From an uncultured Lachnospiraceae bacterium (GTDB taxonomy: Bacteria; Bacillota; Clostridia; Lachnospirales; Lachnospiraceae): a stretch of 12,531 bases of DNA. Location of the stretch: NCBI GenBank assembly GCA_910577655.1, contig CAJTOW010000114.1, positions 1 to 12,531 on the forward strand. Reading direction: 5' to 3'. Below, in pieces: positions 7,308-12,531 of this stretch. The translations under genes were made by a program, and so were the position numbers. The notes under the pieces were generated by a model. It had not been told where the DNA came from, did no database searches, and saw only the letters and a list, made by a program, of their open reading frames with translations. Every line of letters begins with the position of its first letter. Positions within the stretch are counted from its first letter, which is position 1.

Positions 7308-7351
7308 ATACCTGCTGACGAATGGGATGCCATTTGTCGGCAGGTATTTTT
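7308..7351 (+). terminator. Rho-independent terminator after rpoN
   Basis: An 18-bp stem with two wobble pairs is built from ATACCTGC (7308-7315) plus the following ten bases and their complement ending in GCAGGTAT (7340-7347). It has a GATG loop and a run of five T. It starts 8 nt after the rpoN stop and should end transcription cleanly. Confidence 0.92.
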
Positions 7352-7520
7352 CGCGGGCGGTATGCTTTGGGGAACTGTTATGTAATTGTAAAAATTAGTT
7401 CATACTAAAATAAGTAGTACATGTCAGGATATAAGATTTCTCCTCTTTGTCTTTACATGAGCAGGACAAAAGGAATGGGGAATTTGAAGGGCAAGATATG
7501 GATGGAATGGAAAATCGTGA

Positions 7521-7551
7521 TTGAAAGAAATCCATATTGTAATGGTAAAAT
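7521..7551 (+). promoter_or_regulatory. Candidate promoter of the yitT-family gene
   Basis: TTGAAA at 7521-7526 and TAAAAT at 7546-7551 are 19 nt apart, longer than ideal. A TG at 7543-7544 makes an extended -10, which tolerates a poor -35. Transcription would start near 7558, leaving a very short leader before the ATG at 7574. Confidence 0.4.
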
Positions 7552-7573
7552 AGGGAATGGAGATGAATACACC

Positions 7574-8437
7574 ATGAAAAATAGGAACAGGCTGAAACGC
7601 TGTATCATAACACTGGCTGCTGTCGTGGCATCTGCCCTTTTGCAGGCATTTACCATGAACACCTTTATGGCGCCGGTGCATCTGCTGCCCAGCGGTTTTA
7701 CGGGCATTGCCACCCTGATTGAGAATATCGCGGGGCTGTTGGGCGGACATTTTTCTACTTCACTGGGGATGGTGCTCTTGAATATCCCGGTGGCGGTTTT
7801 CTGTTATAAGCATATCGGGAAGAAGTTCGTGCTGTTTTCCATGGCCCAGGTGGTGATGGCCAGTATCTTGCTGAAGGTGGTGCCTTCAAATCCTCTCTTT
7901 GACGATCCGCTGCTGAATATCTGCTTTGGCGGTGTGCTGTATGGACTGTCTGTGGCCGTAGCTCTCCGGGGCAATGCCTCCACAGCAGGCATGGACTTTA
8001 TCGCCCTCTATGTGTCCAACAAGATCGGCAAATCCATCTGGCAGTATGTATTTATGTTCAATACGGGTATGCTGTGCCTTTTTGGATATCTGTTTGGGTG
8101 GGAGTATGCGGGATATTCCATCTTGTTCCAGTTCATTTCCACCAAGACCATTGATAACTTTTATCACCGCTTCAAGCGGGTGACCCTCCAGATCACTACC
8201 CAGAAGCCGGCAGAGATCGTGGATGCCTATATTCATTCCTTCATGCATGGAATCTCGGTGACAGAATGCTATGGCGGATATAGCGGTAAGAAGATGAGTC
8301 TGCTTCACACAGTGGTCTCTTCCTATGAGGTACAGGATGTGCTTCACCTGCTGGAGGAGGTGGATGACAGGATCATTATCAATATTATGCCTACGGAGAA
8401 TTTCGTGGGAGGATTTTACCGGAAACCGCTGGAGTAG
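7574..8437 (+). CDS. YitT family membrane protein (DUF161 plus DUF2179)
   Basis: This 287-residue integral membrane protein is of the YitT/YqfU type; its transported substrate, if any, is unknown. About five or six membrane segments fall near residues 9-33, 62-78, 85-103, 113-131, 155-175 and possibly 176-190. The conserved family signature RGNASTAGMDFIALYVSNK is at 132-150. A soluble C-terminal DUF2179 domain (about 203-285) contains VTLQITTQKPAEIVDAY and ends IIINIMPTENFVGGFYRKPLE. The frame is open from an ATG at 7421, but those extra 51 residues are not hydrophobic and lack a ribosome binding site. MKNRNRLKR at 7574, 11 nt after GGAG and just before the first helix, is preferred. The gene stands alone after the rpoN terminator. 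Confidence 0.88.
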   Translation: MKNRNRLKRCIITLAAVVASALLQAFTMNTFMAPVHLLPSGFTGIATLIENIAGLLGGHFSTSLGMVLLNIPVAVFCYKHIGKKFVLFSMAQVVMASILLKVVPSNPLFDDPLLNICFGGVLYGLSVAVALRGNASTAGMDFIALYVSNKIGKSIWQYVFMFNTGMLCLFGYLFGWEYAGYSILFQFISTKTIDNFYHRFKRVTLQITTQKPAEIVDAYIHSFMHGISVTECYGGYSGKKMSLLHTVVSSYEVQDVLHLLEEVDDRIIINIMPTENFVGGFYRKPLE

Positions 8438-8450
8438 GTGTTCAGGATTA

Positions 8451-8654
8451 TTATGGTGGGCCTAATAAACGTAATCTTGAGTCTTCACATAATTTCAGGC
8501 TACCGGCCAGATGAGAAAGTCTTATCTTTGTATTTTCTGCATCTTCCAATACATTTCGTGCAGCCTGACTGCTTCCAATCTCATATAGGAGATAGTGGAT
8601 AATCTGGTCAAGCTGCGCTTTTGCGAAATCGGTAAGGATAACATCATAAACCAT
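8451..8654 (-). CDS. RelE/ParE-family toxin, C-terminally truncated
   Basis: This 67-residue product begins MVYDVILTDFAKAQLDQIIHYL, a typical RelE/ParE toxin N-terminus (first strand plus amphipathic helices). It continues through the AARNVLEDAENTKIRLSHLAG helix and the SLKLCEDSRLRLLG strand. Family members usually run to about 90-110 residues and continue after RLRxLG with a YRK-type strand and a last strand carrying catalytic or target-contact residues. Here the frame ends GPP and stop, 13 bp from the end of the convergent yitT-family gene. The last third is missing, so the protein is probably inactive or a pseudogene. It overlaps the antitoxin by 11 nt. An AAGGAG lies 13 nt before the ATG, a long spacing. 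Confidence 0.72.
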   Translation of the reverse strand: MVYDVILTDFAKAQLDQIIHYLLYEIGSSQAARNVLEDAENTKIRLSHLAGSLKLCEDSRLRLLGPP

Positions 8655-8883
8655 ATTTAATTCTGAGCTCCTTAAGCGCCTGCCCCATTTCTGAGCACTT
8701 CCCTTCGTGCGCCTGTTTTCTTGAGACAGCCAGTTCTTCATATAACTGTTCTCTGCTCCAGCGTGAGAAAGGAAATTCGCCAATATGGGATTTGAAAAAA
8801 ATATCCGATGCATCTTGCGTTTCTGAAAGCCTGGATTCTGGTGATACGTTTGTTGTGTAGCTGTTTTTTTTCGTAGAAATCAT
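8644..8883 (-). CDS. Putative RelB/DinJ-like antitoxin
   Basis: This 79-residue protein lies directly upstream of and overlaps the ParE/RelE-like toxin, the usual antitoxin-first order. The C-terminal half, from about residue 35 (GEFPFSRWSREQLYEEL) to ALKELRIKYGL, resembles the toxin-wrapping tail of RelB/DinJ-type antitoxins, which often have a PF segment and end in a KYGL-like tail. The N-terminal half does not show a clear ribbon-helix-helix or YefM/Phd fold, so DNA binding is uncertain; it may be divergent or eroded. An AAAGGAG site lies 8 nt before the ATG, so translation looks intact. Base composition is more A/T-rich than the neighbouring genes, consistent with acquisition. No convincing promoter was found in the divergent spacer. 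Confidence 0.62.
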   Translation of the reverse strand: MISTKKNSYTTNVSPESRLSETQDASDIFFKSHIGEFPFSRWSREQLYEELAVSRKQAHEGKCSEMGQALKELRIKYGL

Positions 8884-8967
8884 AAAAAGTCTCCTTTCAA
8901 ATCACATGTCAAGGCATTCTGTACTTTCTAACCATTTTCAAAAAAATTTTCCAGTTCTTAAGCATAA

Positions 8968-8995
8968 TTCTCAACTTCCACTCATAAGATATACT
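8968..8995 (+). promoter_or_regulatory. Candidate promoter of the MerR-type gene
   Basis: TATACT at 8990-8995 lies 16 nt after a weak -35-like TTCTCA at 8968-8973. The predicted leader of about 95 nt includes a short GC hairpin, GGCGC and GCGCC around 9 nt, near 9032-9050. The 214-bp spacer is shared with the divergent antitoxin gene. Confidence 0.4.
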
Positions 8996-9097
8996 ATAGC
9001 TTATCGGGACATGCACTTGTTCTGGTAAAAGGCGCATGCTTCTGGCGCCGTCCATCGGAGTTATCACGACAACCATAGAGACGTAAGGAGAGAAAAA

Positions 9098-9775
9098 ATG
9101 GACGAGACACATTATTCCATATCGGAAGCGGGAAAGCTGGTGGGCGTGGAATCCCATGTGCTCCGGTACTGGGAGGACGAGCTCCAGCTGGAAATACCGC
9201 GCAATGGAAAAAGCCACCGGTATTATACAGAACTACATATCCGGTTATTTCAGAAGATAAAGGAATTGAAGGAAAAAGGTTACCAGCTCAAGGCCATCGA
9301 GCAGGTGCTGAAAAAAATGATAGACGGCGAAGATGAAGGGAATCCCGACGAGCTGCTGGAACAGAATGCAGTAAATATTCTAAAAGAAGGAAATGTGGAG
9401 GGCGAGATGGAAGGCGAGGCAAAGATCCGGATGCTTCAAAAAAAGGAAAATACGGCAATATTGGGAAACCAGGAGAAGATGGAACAGTTCCAGCAGTTGA
9501 TGAACCATGTGATCGGACAGGCAGTAGGGCAGGCGATCCGGGATAACAATGAGGTCCTCAGCCAGGAGATCAGCCGTCAGGTCAATGACCGCATGATCCA
9601 GGAGATGGAGTACATGATGCGGGTCAACGACGAGCGTCAGGAGGAGCGGTTCAAGATGCTGGACGAACAGCTCCGTGCCTACCAGAAAGAAAGCAAAGGC
9701 AAGGCCGAAGCTGCCGCCACCAGACTGCCATTCTTTAAGCGAAAAAAGTTTGGACGAAGTGGAAAGAAAATGTAA
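9098..9775 (+). CDS. MerR-type HTH protein with long helical C-terminal region
   Basis: This 225-residue protein has an N-terminal MerR-like winged helix-turn-helix: YSISEAGKLVGVESHVLRYWEDEL at about residues 6-29, then the wing RNGKSHRYYTE and helix IRLFQKIKELKEKGYQLKAIEQVL. After an acidic linker (76-110), residues 120-200 are predicted helical and probably coiled coil, rich in Gln, Glu, Met and Arg. The tail PFFKRKKFGRSGKKM is strongly basic. No ligand-binding domain or effector cysteines are seen, so this is not a classical metal or drug sensor. The layout recalls RacA-like DNA-binding proteins (HTH, coiled coil, basic end), but that is inference only. The start has AAGGAGAG 6 nt upstream. 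It converges on the hydrolase gene, 42 bp away, with no clear terminator between. Confidence 0.8.
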   Translation: MDETHYSISEAGKLVGVESHVLRYWEDELQLEIPRNGKSHRYYTELHIRLFQKIKELKEKGYQLKAIEQVLKKMIDGEDEGNPDELLEQNAVNILKEGNVEGEMEGEAKIRMLQKKENTAILGNQEKMEQFQQLMNHVIGQAVGQAIRDNNEVLSQEISRQVNDRMIQEMEYMMRVNDERQEERFKMLDEQLRAYQKESKGKAEAAATRLPFFKRKKFGRSGKKM

Positions 9776-9817
9776 TGTTACAGTGCGCAGGGCGTGGAAA
9801 AACGGGTACGGGAAATG

Positions 9818-10792
9818 TCAGTACTGGCTGGATGAAGCACGAGACGCATTAACAAAATATTGGAATATCCCAGCCGCCACCCCATCCTTTTCCCACAGAT
9901 ATTCAGGATGCCACTGAACTCCAAGGAAGAATCCAGGATAATCCGGCATTTCCAGGGCCTCCACCAGCCCTTCAGGAGCGTAACCGGAGGCAATCAGTCC
10001 GGGCGCCACCTTCCGTACCGCCTGGTGGTGCATGCTGTTGACCTGGATCTTCGTGGAAGATGCTGACGGGGAGGCCAGGGAGATGACGGGGGTGTAGTGA
10101 TCCGGCGCAGGGTCAGCAAAGGTCCCAGAGGTGCGGTGATCCGGAGCAGGGTCGGCAAAGGTCCCAGGAATGCCATAATCCGGAGCAGAGTCGGCCAGGA
10201 TCCCAGGGGTGCATCCACCTGATAGAGGATCAAAGGCATCGGAATCATCGGCATCATGGCAATTTTCCTGGTGGGCTGCCTTAAGCTTGGCGTCTTGTAC
10301 GATTTTTTCCAGTATGGTTCCGGGAACCACTTCCACTGTATGAGACGGAATATCATAATAGAAAGGCTGGCTGTGGGCCACCGGGAACTTCTGGGGAAAC
10401 TGACTGGGAAGATCCTGGTAGATATCCCCGCCCAGGCCGATATTGAAAAGCTGGATCCCGCGGCAGATGCCCAGGACCGGCTTTTTCATTTCCAGCACAA
10501 GCTTTAAGAGGGCAAGCTCCAGGGTATCACGTTTGGGAGAAACATTGCCACAGTGTGCATGAGTTTCCTCCCCGAAGTAGAAGGAATGGACATCTGGTCC
10601 GCCGGTGAACAGGAAACCGTCGAACTCCTTGGCCAGCTGCTTCAGATCCTCTTTTGTATTGTTGAGAGGCAGAGTCACCGGGATCCCTCCGGCATGCTGG
10701 ATGGCCCGGATATAGGCTGGCCGCATGTAAGTCTCCTCCTTCTCGATATTGTAATTAGGTGTCAGTGCGATCAGTGGTTTGCGGGCTGTCAT
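9818..10792 (-). CDS. Gamma-glutamyl-GABA hydrolase-like protein (peptidase C26) with repeat insertion
   Basis: This 324-residue class I glutamine amidotransferase-like hydrolase is of the PuuD type, which cleaves gamma-glutamyl bonds in the cytoplasm. The exact substrate is unknown. The nucleophile is C110 in GICRGIQLFN, and the other triad residues H295 and E297 are in GVQWHPEY. FTGGPDV (62-68) and NSMHHQAV (252-259) are also family marks. Typical members have about 240-250 residues. Here about 75 extra residues (roughly 172-247) separate TILEKIV from KIQVNSMHHQ. They include three 13-residue repeats of the form PGTFADPAPDHxT encoded by the 39-bp repeat at 10097-10213. The active-site segments are intact, so activity is likely kept. 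TGGAGG lies 8 nt before the ATG. Confidence 0.88.
   Translation of the reverse strand: MTARKPLIALTPNYNIEKEETYMRPAYIRAIQHAGGIPVTLPLNNTKEDLKQLAKEFDGFLFTGGPDVHSFYFGEETHAHCGNVSPKRDTLELALLKLVLEMKKPVLGICRGIQLFNIGLGGDIYQDLPSQFPQKFPVAHSQPFYYDIPSHTVEVVPGTILEKIVQDAKLKAAHQENCHDADDSDAFDPLSGGCTPGILADSAPDYGIPGTFADPAPDHRTSGTFADPAPDHYTPVISLASPSASSTKIQVNSMHHQAVRKVAPGLIASGYAPEGLVEALEMPDYPGFFLGVQWHPEYLWEKDGVAAGIFQYFVNASRASSSQY
10097..10213. repeat. 39-bp tandem repeat, three copies, inside the hydrolase gene
   Basis: Copies start at 10097, 10136 and 10175. The first two are nearly identical and the third has diverged. On the minus strand each encodes 13 residues (PGILADSAPDYGI, PGTFADPAPDHRT, SGTFADPAPDHYT), so copy-number changes keep the frame. 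A fainter fourth unit (PVISLASPSASST) may follow in the protein. Confidence 0.9.
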
Positions 10793-10826
10793 GTTAAAAA
10801 CCTCCAGATATCATGTATATAAATTT

Positions 10827-10937
10827 GCCATGCATCTTCTTGTTTTCGGAAAGCGTTGAAAACAAGAAGCCGGACGTCCCGCCCTATGGTCCAGCCATGA
10901 AAAAAACGCTTATGTAAGCAAAAAGCGGGCTTGCAAC
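10827..10937. repeat. 111-bp direct repeat, copy A
   Basis: This copy matches 10967-11077 with only a handful of mismatches. It begins GCCATGCATCTTCTTG and contains a perfect 12-bp hairpin (CTTCTTGTTTTC and GAAAACAAGAAG around 10 nt), a CGGACGTCC-type GC segment, then GTCCAGCCATG followed by seven A and a small GCTTA/TAAGC hairpin. Confidence 0.9.
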
Positions 10938-10966
10938 AGTCAGTTAAAAGGATATAGCGTGAGTAC

Positions 10967-11077
10967 GCCATGCATCTTCTTGTTTTCGAAAAGCGTCGAA
11001 AACAAGAAGCCGGGCGTCCCGCCCTATGGTCCAGCCATGAAAAAAACGCTTATGTAAGCAAAAAGCACGCTTACAAC
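10967..11077. repeat. 111-bp direct repeat, copy B
   Basis: This second copy lies exactly 140 bp after copy A. Differences fall partly in the hairpin and lengthen it: the arms become CTTCTTGTTTTCG and CGAAAACAAGAAG (13 bp) around an 8-nt loop. That preserves the pairing rather than eroding it. The copy runs into the inverted partial copy at 11079-11098. Confidence 0.9.
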
Positions 11078-11098
11078 ACGTTTTTTTCATGACTGGAC
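11029..11098. repeat. Large hairpin: part of copy B with its inverted partial copy
   Basis: The 20 bases at 11029-11048 (starting GTCCAGCCATG) are matched at 19 of 20 positions by the reverse complement of 11079-11098. The similarity extends outward to CTATG (11024-11028) and CATAG (11101-11105), with two unpaired bases. The 30-nt loop itself contains GCTTA/TAAGC stems. The A and T runs in the arms mean it could also stop transcription in either direction. Confidence 0.8.
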
Positions 11099-11117
11099 CG
11101 CATAGCTTGGTCTTAAT

Positions 11118-11156
11118 CAAAATAAATGCCCCTTCCGAAATGGAAGAGGCATTTAT
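11118..11156 (-). terminator. Rho-independent terminator of the ferredoxin gene
   Basis: On the minus strand, ATAAATGCCTCTTCC pairs with GGAAGGGGCATTTAT around a 5-nt loop and is followed by TTTTG. All 15 pairs form in the minus-strand RNA (one G-U), whereas the + strand has a C-A mismatch at that position. This supports minus-strand use. It starts 15 bp after the ferredoxin stop. Confidence 0.85.
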
Positions 11157-11171
11157 GTAATTCGTTTGTAA

Positions 11172-11342
11172 TCAGCCCTCGCTGATAGCGCCGGTCGGGC
11201 ATGCGCCTGCACAAGTACCGCAGGAGATGCAGCTGTCAGCATCAATAACGAACTGGCTGTCGCCCTGGGAGATAGCGCCTACCGGGCACTCACCTTCACA
11301 AGTTCCGCAGCTAACACATGCGTCAGAAATAACATATGCCAT
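11172..11342 (-). CDS. 2x[4Fe-4S] ferredoxin
   Basis: This 56-residue clostridial-type ferredoxin is a soluble low-potential electron carrier for pyruvate and other oxidoreductases, hydrogenase or nitrogen metabolism. Two C-x2-C-x2-C-x3-C-P motifs bind the clusters: C9, C12, C15 and C19, then C38, C41, C44 and C48. The halves ACVSCGTCEGECPVGAIS and SCISCGTCAGACPTGAIS show the internal duplication of this family. The length is standard. AAGGAGG lies 8-9 nt before the ATG, with a promoter at 11387-11415 and its own terminator, so it is a single-gene transcript. The partner enzyme cannot be told from the neighbours. Confidence 0.96.
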   Translation of the reverse strand: MAYVISDACVSCGTCEGECPVGAISQGDSQFVIDADSCISCGTCAGACPTGAISEG

Positions 11343-11386
11343 GATAAATTCCTCCTTAAATATTCTATAACATTTCCTATGGCTTT

Positions 11387-11415
11387 ATTCTATACTATCT
11401 TCTGAAAATATTCAA
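11387..11415 (-). promoter_or_regulatory. Ferredoxin promoter
   Basis: On the minus strand TTGAAT (11415-11410) is followed after exactly 17 nt by TAGAAT (11392-11387). Transcription would start near 11380, giving a leader of about 38 nt that includes the AAGGAGG site. Confidence 0.65.
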
Positions 11416-11496
11416 GAGGAAAATACTGCACAATTGGATAAAATAAGGTGCAAGGGTAACAGTACGGGGAGTGCCTCAATGGTCTTGAGTTTACAT

Positions 11497-11525
11497 GTCA
11501 ATTCAGATACCCTTCTAAATTATTT
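11497..11525 (+). repeat. Degenerate third copy of the 31-nt inverted repeat
   Basis: The core TTCAGATACCC is shared with the copies at 146-176 and 1613-1643, in the same orientation, and is followed by CTAAATTATT where the others have CTGAAYTGTT. The outer arms are eroded. It lies just upstream of a promoter, as do the others. Confidence 0.45.
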
Positions 11526-11547
11526 TGTTTTTTGTTACACAACATAC

Positions 11548-11576
11548 TTGCTTTTATGAAAAACATGTGATATGAT
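11548..11576 (+). promoter_or_regulatory. Distal promoter toward the Rpn-type gene
   Basis: TTGCTT at 11548-11553 and TATGAT at 11571-11576 are 17 nt apart, with a TG at 11568-11569 forming an extended -10. A transcript from here would carry about 155 nt of leader. Confidence 0.55.
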
Positions 11577-11689
11577 AATTTTAAAAATATCGCTGTCTGC
11601 TTGTATCTGGCATTCACTGGGATGTGGGTGTTCTGTCATTTACATAATTCAAGGATCTGTGCCGTGTCAGGCGCGTGAATGATCACATC

Positions 11690-11718
11690 TTGTTTCACTA
11701 TAGAAATCGTGTTAAAAT
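11690..11718 (+). promoter_or_regulatory. Proximal promoter of the Rpn-type gene
   Basis: TTGTTT at 11690-11695 and TAAAAT at 11713-11718 are 17 nt apart, with a TG at 11710-11711 as an extended -10. The predicted start near 11725 is about 14 nt before the TTG start codon, so this transcript would begin at or in the ribosome binding site. Confidence 0.5.
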
Positions 11719-11724
11719 ATTAAG

Positions 11725-11731
11725 AAAGGAG
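11725..11731 (+). promoter_or_regulatory. Ribosome binding site fixing a TTG start
   Basis: AAAGGAG stands 7 nt before TTG at 11739-11741. There is no in-frame ATG nearby until residue 12, which would lose the conserved N-terminus, so the TTG start is well supported. Confidence 0.75.
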
Positions 11732-11738
11732 ACAAGAA

Positions 11739-12494
11739 TTGTCAAAAAAAGATGCTGTAACAAAAGACTATATGGGAAATTCCGCGATTTTTGCGGATGC
11801 ATTTAATTTCCTGATCTATGACGGACAGCCGGTTATCAATTCCAAACAGCTTCGGGCCATGGATACTGCAGAGCTGGTTCTGCCTTATGGCAAGGATGGG
11901 GCAAGGACTTCTGTTCAGAGATACCGTGATGAGCTGAAATATCTTACAACCATGGAGGATGGAAATGCGGCATACATGGTTTTGGGTATAGAGACCCAGT
12001 CAGAGCCTCATTATGCGATGCCCGTGCGGGATATGCTCTACGATGCCATGCAGTACGCCAGACAAGTGAAGGAAGCCGCCAGTTCCCACCGGGAGGAAGC
12101 AAAAAAGCAGAGAAGCATGGCGGGGCCTGGAGAAATAGGGGAAAAGAAATCGTCAGAATCCAGAGAAAGTCCAGACAGCGGGGAATTTCTGGGAGGCTTT
12201 TATAGGAATGACCGCCTTCTGCCTGTAATCACCCTGGTGATCCTTTTCAGTCCGGATCCCTGGGATGGCCCCATGAGTATTTATGAGATGCTGGCGGATG
12301 TGGATGAGCGGTTTCTGCCTTTCGTTCAGGATTACAGAATCAACCTGATTACGCCAGCAGCCCTGGATGAGGAATCCATAAACCGGTTCCGGACCAGCCT
12401 GCGGGAGGTAATGCTGTACATCAAGTATTCCCGAGATAAAGATCAGCTTCGGAATATACTTGAAACACATCCCCGCTTCCTAGAGCGTGTCTGA
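11739..12494 (+). CDS. Rpn/YhgA-like PD-(D/E)XK nuclease family protein, probably shortened
   Basis: This 251-residue protein resembles the Rpn (recombination-promoting nuclease, YhgA-like, 'putative transposase') family common in Lachnospiraceae. The N-terminal core has SAIFADAFNFLIYDG (15-29), then SVQRYRDELKYL and LGIETQSEPHYAMPVRDMLYDAMQYARQV (82-110). Likely catalytic positions are D20, D64 and the E85-x-Q87 pair that stands for E-x-K in this family. A charged linker (111-150) precedes GFYRNDRLLPVITLVILFS (153-171), also typical. Relatives I know of usually extend well beyond the KYSRDKDQLRNILETHPRF segment. Here the protein ends RFLERV, so the C-terminal part appears lost. Translation starts at TTG. 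Role and activity are uncertain; family members nick or cut DNA. Confidence 0.75.
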   Translation: MSKKDAVTKDYMGNSAIFADAFNFLIYDGQPVINSKQLRAMDTAELVLPYGKDGARTSVQRYRDELKYLTTMEDGNAAYMVLGIETQSEPHYAMPVRDMLYDAMQYARQVKEAASSHREEAKKQRSMAGPGEIGEKKSSESRESPDSGEFLGGFYRNDRLLPVITLVILFSPDPWDGPMSIYEMLADVDERFLPFVQDYRINLITPAALDEESINRFRTSLREVMLYIKYSRDKDQLRNILETHPRFLERV

Positions 12495-12531
12495 AAATTG
12501 CTTTCTGGCAGATGTGCGTCACAGTTTGTGG
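12495..12531. other. Right edge after the Rpn-type gene
   Basis: Thirty-seven bases remain after the stop codon. No gene, terminator or clear inverted repeat can be read in so short a stretch. The sequence around the stop (CTAGAGCGTGTCTG) reminds me of dispersed repeats in related genomes, but this cannot be tested here. Confidence 0.3.

Larger units (their letters stand above)
10793..11171. other. Gene-free, repeat-rich spacer
   Basis: No coding sequence is supported on either strand. The stretch holds two direct repeats of 111 bp, an inverted partial third copy and the ferredoxin terminator, each listed separately. The hydrolase gene begins 35 bp from the first repeat, so its promoter must lie in or beside that repeat copy; no clear -35/-10 pair was found. 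Confidence 0.7.
11343..11738. other. Divergent ferredoxin / Rpn-type intergenic region
   Basis: No gene is supported in these 396 bp. They hold the ferredoxin promoter, a degenerate copy of the 31-nt inverted repeat near 11497-11525, and two promoters pointing at the Rpn-type gene. The 113 bp between the two promoters contain no clear terminator or small coding sequence. Confidence 0.6.

Noticed and set aside
7421..7573. N-terminal extension of 51 residues on the yitT-family protein from the ATG at 7421
   Set aside because: It has no ribosome binding site, its sequence is not family-like, and a candidate promoter lies inside it. The ATG at 7574 fits the first membrane helix.
7352..7573. Sigma-54 (-24/-12) promoter near rpoN
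   Set aside because: No GG and GC dinucleotides at the required spacing within a TGGCAC-like and TTGCA-like context were found by eye.
10827..11077. CRISPR array
   Set aside because: There are only two repeats, each 111 bp and separated by about 29 bp, with internal hairpins and no cas genes. This is not CRISPR geometry.

Overview
The window looks like the chromosome of a Lachnospiraceae-type (Clostridium cluster XIVa) Firmicute. The basis is the gene order rpsF-ssb-rpsR-gdpP-rplI-dnaB, strong AAGGAGG ribosome binding sites, an S18 of the zinc-binding type, a clostridial 2x[4Fe-4S] ferredoxin and a YitT membrane protein. The species cannot be fixed from the sequence alone.

Positions 1-5715 hold a conserved housekeeping block on the + strand. 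The rpsF-ssb-rpsR operon (small-subunit proteins S6 and S18 flanking single-strand binding protein) has an extended -10 promoter and ends at a clear terminator at 1575-1604. A second promoter then drives gdpP (membrane c-di-AMP phosphodiesterase), rplI (ribosomal protein L9, coupled by a TAATG overlap) and dnaB (replicative helicase). The 129-nt rplI-dnaB spacer is unusually rich in hairpins that exclude one another. rpoN (sigma-54) follows at 5918-7300 and ends at a strong terminator.

Positions 7352-9817 are more mixed: a YitT-family membrane protein; a small minus-strand toxin-antitoxin pair whose ParE/RelE-like toxin stops short of its usual C-terminus; and a divergent MerR-type DNA-binding protein with a long helical region and a basic tail.

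Positions 9818-12531 hold, on the minus strand, a class I glutamine amidotransferase-like hydrolase (peptidase C26, PuuD type) carrying an extra segment of about 75 residues built largely from a 39-bp tandem repeat. Next come 380 bp of gene-free DNA with two near-identical 111-bp repeats and a partial inverted copy, a 56-residue ferredoxin on the minus strand, and a divergent, TTG-started Rpn/YhgA-type PD-(D/E)XK protein that seems to lack its usual C-terminal end.

No RNA gene, CRISPR array, prophage or complete insertion sequence was recognised. The most interesting unexplained signals are a 31-nt inverted repeat present twice (plus a degenerate third copy) ahead of promoters, the 111-bp repeat family, the repeat expansion inside the hydrolase, and the switch-like rplI-dnaB spacer.
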